Positions 6,787-11,255 of a DNA stretch of 11,255 nt are shown here, in pieces; position 1 is the stretch's first letter; each line of letters begins with the position of its first letter. Source of the DNA: JBEGTT01 sp041179245. GTDB taxonomy: Bacteria > Pseudomonadota > Gammaproteobacteria > Burkholderiales > Rhodocyclaceae. Both the position numbers and the translations under genes were made by a program. The notes below the pieces were generated by a model that saw only the letters and a list, made by a program, of their open reading frames with translations, made no database searches and had not been told where the DNA came from. The stretch lies in the NCBI GenBank assembly GCA_041179245.1, contig JBEGTT010000240.1:1-11255 (forward strand), in the 5' to 3' direction.

Positions 6787-8727
6787 ATGAACGCCAAAGA
6801 AAACTTTGTTGCGGCCAACGCGCTGGTTGATAGCGCAGCGGTTGCCCCACTTCCCAATTCGCGCAAAGTTTACGTTCAAGGCTCGCGCCCCGATATTCAA
6901 GTCCCTATGCGCGAAGTCAGCCAGGCGGACACCCCGACGGGCATGGGTGGCGAAAAGAATCCGCCCATTTATGTGTATGACTGTTCAGGCCCTTACACCG
7001 ACCCGGCGGCACAGATTGATATTCGCTCAGGTTTGCTTGCGTTACGCCAACCGTGGATCGAAGAGCGCGGCGATACGGAAATTTTGTCCGACTTGACCAG
7101 CGAATTTGGCCGACAACGGGCGGCTGATCCCGCATTGGATGAACTACGTTTCCCCGGTTTGCATCGCACGCCACGCCGCGCCAAAGCGGGCAAAAATGTG
7201 TCTCAAATGCACTACGCCCGCCAAGGCATCATTACGCCAGAAATGGAATATGTGGCGATTCGTGAAAATCTGAATCGCCAGCAGTATCTGGAAAGCCTGC
7301 GCACCACTGGCCCCAAAGGCGACAAGATGGTTGACCGGATGATTAAGCTGCTGACCAGCCAGCACAAAGGCCAAGATTTTGGTGCCAGCATTCCTGAAGA
7401 GATTACGCCCGAATTTGTCCGTTCTGAAATCGCCCGTGGGCGCGCCATCATCCCCAACAACATCAATCACCCAGAATGTGAGCCGATGATTATTGGCCGC
7501 AATTTCTTGGTCAAAATCAACGCCAACATTGGTAACTCTGCGCTGGGTTCTTCCATCAGCGAAGAAGTCGACAAGATGACTTGGTCGACTCGTTGGGGCG
7601 GCGATACGGTGATGGACTTGTCCACCGGCAAAAATATCCATGAAACCCGTGAATGGATTATTCGCAACTCGCCTGTGCCGATTGGTACTGTGCCGATTTA
7701 TCAGGCACTGGAAAAAGTGAACGGTAAGGCTGAAGACCTGACTTGGGAAATCTTCCGTGACACGCTGATTGAGCAGGCCGAACAGGGCGTGGATTACTTC
7801 ACTATTCACGCGGGCGTGCTATTGCGTTACATCCCGATGACCGCCAATCGGATGACCGGCATTGTGTCTCGTGGTGGCTCGATCATGGCCAAATGGTGTT
7901 TGGCACACCACAAGGAAAGTTTCCTCTACACGCACTTCGAGGAAATCTGCGACATCATGAAAGCCTATGACGTGGCGTTTAGTCTGGGTGATGGGCTGCG
8001 CCCCGGCTCGATTTATGATGCCAACGATGAGGCGCAATTGGGCGAACTCAAGACGCTGGGCGAGTTGACGGATATTGCGTGGAAACACGACGTTCAAGTC
8101 ATCATCGAAGGTCCCGGCCATGTGCCGATGCACATGATTAAAGAAAATATGGATTTGCAGCTTGAACACTGTAAAGAAGCGCCGTTCTACACGCTTGGCC
8201 CTTTAACGACGGACATTGCGCCGGGTTATGACCACATCACCAGTGGTATTGGTGCGGCGATGATTGGCTGGTACGGTACGGCAATGCTCTGTTACGTCAC
8301 CCCCAAAGAACACCTCGGCTTGCCTGACAAGAACGACGTGAAGGAAGGCATCATTACCTACAAGTTGGCCGCCCATGCGGCTGACTTGGCCAAGGGTCAT
8401 CCCGGTGCGCAGATTCGCGACAACGCATTGTCTAAGGCACGCTACGAGTTCCGTTGGGACGATCAGTTCAATTTGGGCCTTGACCCAGACAAAGCCAAAT
8501 CCTTCCATGATGAAACCTTGCCTAAGGAGTCGGCCAAGGTGGCGCATTTCTGTTCCATGTGTGGCCCGCATTTCTGCTCGATGAAGATTACCCAAGATGT
8601 GCGTGACTACGCAGCACAACAAGGGCTTGACGAGCAAGCCGCGTTGGAACGTGTGGCAACTGCCGGCATGGAAACCAAGGCGGTGGAGTTCGTAAAATCT
8701 GGCGCTGAGATTTACCGCAAGGTTTAG
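6787..8727 (+). CDS. thiC: Phosphomethylpyrimidine synthase ThiC (646 aa)
   Basis: ThiC is a radical-SAM enzyme of thiamine synthesis. It rearranges 5-aminoimidazole ribotide into 4-amino-5-hydroxymethyl-2-methylpyrimidine phosphate in the cytoplasm. The match to E. coli ThiC runs nearly end to end: PMREV near the N-terminus, MHYARQGIITPEMEYVAIRE, NINHPECEPMIIGRNFLVK, STRWGGDTVMDLSTG, IVSRGGSIMAKWC, SLGDGLRPGSI and IEGPGHVPMHMI. The C-terminal CX2CX4C motif (C589, C592, C597 in HFCSMCGPHFCSMK) binds the catalytic [4Fe-4S] cluster. Length is normal for the bacterial family and no key residue is missing. The ATG at 6787 has only a weak purine stretch (AGAAAG) upstream. The 67 bases between the preceding terminator and the start hold no recognisable TPP (THI-box) riboswitch and no convincing promoter. 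The ychJ-like gene follows after 12 bases and is probably co-transcribed. Confidence 0.98.
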   Translation: MNAKENFVAANALVDSAAVAPLPNSRKVYVQGSRPDIQVPMREVSQADTPTGMGGEKNPPIYVYDCSGPYTDPAAQIDIRSGLLALRQPWIEERGDTEILSDLTSEFGRQRAADPALDELRFPGLHRTPRRAKAGKNVSQMHYARQGIITPEMEYVAIRENLNRQQYLESLRTTGPKGDKMVDRMIKLLTSQHKGQDFGASIPEEITPEFVRSEIARGRAIIPNNINHPECEPMIIGRNFLVKINANIGNSALGSSISEEVDKMTWSTRWGGDTVMDLSTGKNIHETREWIIRNSPVPIGTVPIYQALEKVNGKAEDLTWEIFRDTLIEQAEQGVDYFTIHAGVLLRYIPMTANRMTGIVSRGGSIMAKWCLAHHKESFLYTHFEEICDIMKAYDVAFSLGDGLRPGSIYDANDEAQLGELKTLGELTDIAWKHDVQVIIEGPGHVPMHMIKENMDLQLEHCKEAPFYTLGPLTTDIAPGYDHITSGIGAAMIGWYGTAMLCYVTPKEHLGLPDKNDVKEGIITYKLAAHAADLAKGHPGAQIRDNALSKARYEFRWDDQFNLGLDPDKAKSFHDETLPKESAKVAHFCSMCGPHFCSMKITQDVRDYAAQQGLDEQAALERVATAGMETKAVEFVKSGAEIYRKV

Positions 8728-8739
8728 TCAGGCTGTCCG

Positions 8740-9156
8740 GTGAGGAAATCGAAATATCCTTCTGAGCCCGGTTGCCCTTGCGGTAGGTACGGTGCGGATT
8801 CGCCATTTGAATCCTGTTGCGGCCGCTGGATGTCTGGGAATGCGCCTGACCCAGAAAGTTTGATGCGCTCACGGTATTCGGCTTTTGTGCGGAAGGATGC
8901 GGAATATCTGCTGCACACTTGGCATCAAGACACGCGCCCCGCTCAACTCGATCTCAATGAAAACCCGGCGCCGCAATGGTTAGGTCTGGAGATTAAGCGT
9001 GCTCCGTTGCCTTCTGGTGACAAAGGAAAACTGACAGGGGTGGTTGAGTTTGTGGCCCGCTACAAAGCAGGGGGCCGCGCCCATCGTTTGCATGAAACTA
9101 GCCGATTTTCGTGTGTGTCTGCCCGCTGGTTGTACGTAGATGGTGACGTACATTAG
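8740..9156 (+). CDS. ychJ: YchJ-family (UPF0225) SEC-C motif protein
   Basis: This small cytoplasmic protein (138 aa) belongs to the YchJ/UPF0225 family, whose biochemical role is not established. An N-terminal SEC-C zinc-binding motif is visible (C12, C14, C26, C27 in GCPCG...SCCGRW). The YchJ-like middle domain with an NTF2-like fold follows: PDPESLMRSRYSAFVRKDAEYLLHTWH near 37-62, QWLGLEIKRA, EFVARYKAGG and a closing SRFSCVSARWLYVDGD. E. coli YchJ has a second SEC-C motif at its C-terminus; this protein stops before it. The start is taken as GTG at 8740, the only start that keeps the zinc motif with a sensible N-terminus. Its Shine-Dalgarno sequence is poor, so the exact start is uncertain. 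It lies 12 bases after thiC and probably shares its transcript, but no functional link is evident. Confidence 0.9.
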   Translation: MRKSKYPSEPGCPCGRYGADSPFESCCGRWMSGNAPDPESLMRSRYSAFVRKDAEYLLHTWHQDTRPAQLDLNENPAPQWLGLEIKRAPLPSGDKGKLTGVVEFVARYKAGGRAHRLHETSRFSCVSARWLYVDGDVH

Positions 9157-9196
9157 TCGCCAAATTTGATTGGTATTTTGCGCATATTAAAAGAGC

Positions 9197-9224
9197 TTGA
9201 AGTATTTGATATTTTTCGTATAAT
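9197..9224 (+). promoter_or_regulatory. Sigma-70-type promoter for MCP3
   Basis: TTGAAG (9197-9202, four of six to consensus) and a perfect TATAAT (9219-9224) are separated by 16 bases in a strongly AT-rich stretch. Transcription would start near 9231 and give a leader of about 60 bases. It is the best promoter in the window. I see no sigma-28-type flagellar promoter here, so MCP3 may be expressed outside the flagellar regulon. No terminator is visible between the ychJ-like gene and this promoter. Confidence 0.65.
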
Positions 9225-9237
9225 TGTTTTTTTCATT

Positions 9238-9259
9238 CGCTACGGATTTACCGTTAGCG
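9238..9259 (+). other. Small hairpin in the MCP3 5' leader
   Basis: CGCTACGG (9238-9245) and CCGTTAGCG (9251-9259) form an 8-base-pair stem with one bulged A and a 5-base ATTTA loop. It sits between the promoter and the Shine-Dalgarno sequence. It has no T-run after it, so it is not a terminator. It could be an RNA-stability element or a protein-binding site, or chance. Confidence 0.35.
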
Positions 9260-9290
9260 CGAAAACAAAATGCCCGACAGTGGAGTGACG

Positions 9291-11087
9291 ATGTCTTTAT
9301 TCTGGGATATATACGAGTCCATCGAGAAAACATTCTTTAACTCGTTGACCAAGAAACTACTCAGTTTTCTTTTCCTTTTAGTCAGCTATCCCGTTATTAG
9401 TTGGGTGTATGTCAGTCATCAGAACGCCGTAGAAATACTGCTTAAGAAAGCCGGTGTGGCTGGGCCGGTTGTTGATGCCGTGATGGTCGAGTTGAGCGCG
9501 GGCTTATGGGTGATCAGTGTTTTGGGTGTGATTTCACTGGTTGCGATGGTTGGCTTGATTTGCTACATGCGCTTTTTGATTGTTCGTCCGCTAAAGAAAA
9601 TTAGCGGCATCTTTCTGGAAATTTCTCGGGGCGAGGGTGATTTTTCGCACGACTTGCCGCTCATTACCAATGATGAACTTCGTGAGCTGGCGCTTAGTTA
9701 TAACCAGTTTGCTCAAAAAATGCGCCAGATCATCGGAGAAGTTCGCAAGATGTCGGTCAATATCGCCGGCGAAGCCGCCTTGGTTAAGGTTCGCGTTGAT
9801 GAAACTGCGCAGGGAGCCGAGCGACAGACCGCAATGACCGACAGGGTATTTGAGGCGAGCAACGAATCGACGAAGGCTATTGAGAATGTGTCGGCCAGCG
9901 CTCACCGTATTTCAGGATCAACCGCTGAGAATTTAGACAGTGCTCGCAGTTCGCTGATTGAAATGGTTGAGATTGCAGACAAGATTAACCGAGTTAGTGA
10001 TCGTGTTGACCGCTTTAATACCACCGTGGATGAGCTACATGATCGGTCAGAAAGTGTCAAAAAAATCACCTCCCTGATTCGTGATGTAGCCGATCAAACT
10101 AATTTGCTGGCGCTCAATGCGGCGATTGAGGCGGCGCGTGCGGGAGAGGCTGGCCGTGGGTTTGCAGTGGTCGCCGACGAAGTTCGCAAATTGGCTGAAC
10201 GGGTTAATGCGGCGACAACTGAAATCTCGGGCAATATCAATGGCATGTTGAGCATTGTGAGCGAAGCGCGCAATGAAAATGAGCAGATCAACTTGGATGT
10301 TCGTCAGACACGTGATGTCGTGGTTCGCTCAGCGGATCAGTTCCGTGCCATGTTGGGCGGCTTGGAAGTGACTAGCGAGCAACTGTCGGACATTGCTACG
10401 GCAATGGAGAAGCTGACGGCCACCAACGGGCAAGTTCATGAAAACGTGATGGTTATTCATGATCTTTCTGCCGAGGTTAGCTCTCATATGCATAAATCTG
10501 AGTTGAGCGCGGTGGTATTGGCTCAGGCAACGGAAGCAGTTCAAGAGCTGGTTTCACGCTTCAAGATTGGGCACGGGTCGTTTGATTTCGCTGTTGATCG
10601 CGCTCGAATCTTTCGCGATCAGGTGCAACAAGCCCTTAACGAAATGTCGGTACGCGGCGTATCGGTGTTTGACCGCAGTTACCAGCCCATTTCTGGCACC
10701 AATCCACAAAAATACAAAGTCAGTTGGGGCGATGAATTTGGTCGCCACTGCCAAGGTTATATGGAACAGTGTCTAGGGGAAATTCCTGGGAGCGTTTTTG
10801 CCGTGGCGGTCACAGAAGACAGTTATTTGTCAGCCCACAACCTGAAATTTTCTAAGCCGCTGACCGGTAATTACGACGCTGATTTGATTGGTAACCGGAC
10901 CTGTCGGAAATTCGAACGGCCGCCAGAAAAGCGTGCGGCGTGTAATAACGAAACGATGCTGTTGCAGACTTATTTGCGTGATACGGGTGAAGTGCTTTGT
11001 GATATCGCCATGCCGATTCAGATTAATGGGCGGATGTGGGGCAATGTGCGCGTTGGGATGACCGCTGAAGCCTTATTGGCTCAGTAA
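9291..11087 (+). CDS. MCP3: methyl-accepting chemotaxis protein with short periplasmic loop and C-terminal sensory-like domain
   Basis: This 598-aa chemoreceptor is of a different class from MCP1 and MCP2. Domains in order: TM1 (about 22-43), a periplasmic loop of only about 30 residues (44-72), TM2 (about 73-95), HAMP (about 96-148, with RPLKKI and NDELREL), and a signalling hairpin (about 150-425) with tip VADQTNLLALNAAIEAARAGE. The hairpin is about 24 residues longer than in MCP1/MCP2, compatible with a 40-heptad rather than a 36-heptad class. After it comes a 170-residue globular-looking extension (430-598) with RGVSVFDRSYQPI, GNRTCRKF, LLQTYLRDTGEVLCDIAMPI and GRMWGNVRVGM, resembling C-terminal PAS/Cache-like domains of some proteobacterial receptors. 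No xWxxF tail and no full methylation consensus are seen. The ATG at 9291 is preferred over 9270 because GGAG lies 5 bases upstream of it, while 9270 has no Shine-Dalgarno sequence. The signal sensed is unknown. Confidence 0.93.
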   Translation: MSLFWDIYESIEKTFFNSLTKKLLSFLFLLVSYPVISWVYVSHQNAVEILLKKAGVAGPVVDAVMVELSAGLWVISVLGVISLVAMVGLICYMRFLIVRPLKKISGIFLEISRGEGDFSHDLPLITNDELRELALSYNQFAQKMRQIIGEVRKMSVNIAGEAALVKVRVDETAQGAERQTAMTDRVFEASNESTKAIENVSASAHRISGSTAENLDSARSSLIEMVEIADKINRVSDRVDRFNTTVDELHDRSESVKKITSLIRDVADQTNLLALNAAIEAARAGEAGRGFAVVADEVRKLAERVNAATTEISGNINGMLSIVSEARNENEQINLDVRQTRDVVVRSADQFRAMLGGLEVTSEQLSDIATAMEKLTATNGQVHENVMVIHDLSAEVSSHMHKSELSAVVLAQATEAVQELVSRFKIGHGSFDFAVDRARIFRDQVQQALNEMSVRGVSVFDRSYQPISGTNPQKYKVSWGDEFGRHCQGYMEQCLGEIPGSVFAVAVTEDSYLSAHNLKFSKPLTGNYDADLIGNRTCRKFERPPEKRAACNNETMLLQTYLRDTGEVLCDIAMPIQINGRMWGNVRVGMTAEALLAQ

Positions 11088-11111
11088 TTGGCTCTTCAGT
11101 AGAACAGGCGC

Positions 11112-11255
11112 TTAGAAAATCTGTGCGACGGCTACCAAGCGGGCGCGTCGCACAGCGTGGGGAATTTCAGACTTGTTGGTGCAAGCGCTGGCTATTTCCC
11201 CCGCATTAACTGAAGCGGCTTCCTGCAACGCTATGCGCAGTCGATCATTGGCATC
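11112..11255 (-). CDS. Unrecognised protein, C-terminal 47 codons (partial, runs off the right edge)
   Basis: The minus-strand frame is open from base 11255 to a TAA at 11112-11114 and codes for a 47-residue tail starting DANDRLRIALQEAASVNAGE and ending ARLVAVAQIF. The composition (Ala-rich, amphipathic, with Arg pairs) looks like real protein and is probably helical. The stop codon falls directly after a terminator-like hairpin. I do not recognise the family. It converges with MCP3; the two stop codons are 24 bases apart. It could be a chance open frame, because only 144 bases are visible. Confidence 0.5.
   Translation of the reverse strand, partial: DANDRLRIALQEAASVNAGEIASACTNKSEIPHAVRRARLVAVAQIF
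11115..11155 (-). terminator. Terminator-like hairpin at the 3' end of the minus-strand gene
   Basis: A perfect 10-base-pair inverted repeat, CTGTGCGACG (11121-11130) and CGTCGCACAG (11146-11155), has a 15-base loop. Read on the minus strand it is followed by ATTTTC, giving a plausible intrinsic terminator that lies inside the last codons of the minus-strand frame. In the plus direction no T-run follows, so it would not serve MCP3 well. Confidence 0.5.

Noticed and set aside
7144..7809. 221-codon minus-strand open frame inside thiC
   Set aside because: It is antisense to highly conserved ThiC sequence, with no family resemblance and no start signals.
9270..9290. Earlier ATG at 9270 for MCP3
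   Set aside because: It adds only seven residues and has no Shine-Dalgarno sequence, whereas GGAG sits 5 bases before the ATG at 9291. It cannot be fully excluded.
1..11255. Search for a defence, phage or other novel multi-gene system
   Set aside because: All complete genes fall into known families (chemoreceptors, ThiC, YchJ). No nuclease, toxin-antitoxin, reverse transcriptase, CRISPR or secretion features were seen. The novelty, if any, is in receptor architecture.

Overview
The window looks like a chromosomal segment of a motile, Gram-negative proteobacterium, most likely a betaproteobacterium. This rests on the Proteobacteria-type transketolase and ThiC sequences, the YchJ-family protein, and chemoreceptors whose signalling tips are close to E. 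coli Tar/Tsr/Aer. The genus cannot be fixed from the sequence. I see no tRNA, rRNA, CRISPR array, insertion sequence, phage gene or integration site.

Layout from left to right: (1) the first 96 codons of a transketolase gene on the minus strand, running off the left edge; (2) a 173-base divergent intergenic region; (3) two large tandem chemoreceptor (MCP) genes on the plus strand, here MCP1 (1067 aa) and MCP2 (957 aa), each followed by a clear intrinsic terminator; (4) thiC, for the thiamine pyrimidine synthase, with a YchJ-family gene starting 12 bases after it; (5) an AT-rich intergenic region with a good sigma-70-type promoter; (6) a third, differently built chemoreceptor (MCP3, 598 aa) with an extra C-terminal domain; (7) the 3' end of an unrecognised minus-strand gene, converging on MCP3 and running off the right edge.

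The notable content is the receptor cluster. MCP1 and MCP2 share an Aer-like N-terminal PAS domain (roughly 80% identical) and a C-terminal block of HAMP-like repeats plus signalling hairpin (roughly 93% identical by eye over 343 aligned residues). The periplasmic domain between them is unrelated: a long Cache-type domain in MCP1 and a four-helix-bundle-like domain in MCP2. They look like a gene duplication in which the outside sensor was exchanged while inner sensing and output stayed the same. Both end in a tethered xWxxF pentapeptide (EWAEF) of the kind that recruits CheR/CheB. MCP3 belongs to another receptor class: a tiny periplasmic loop, no such tail, and a probable cytoplasmic sensory domain after the signalling hairpin. 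No che or flagellar genes are present, so the receptors must feed a chemosensory array encoded elsewhere. The metabolic genes (tkt, thiC, ychJ) show no obvious functional tie to the receptors, although transketolase does use the thiamine diphosphate whose synthesis needs ThiC.
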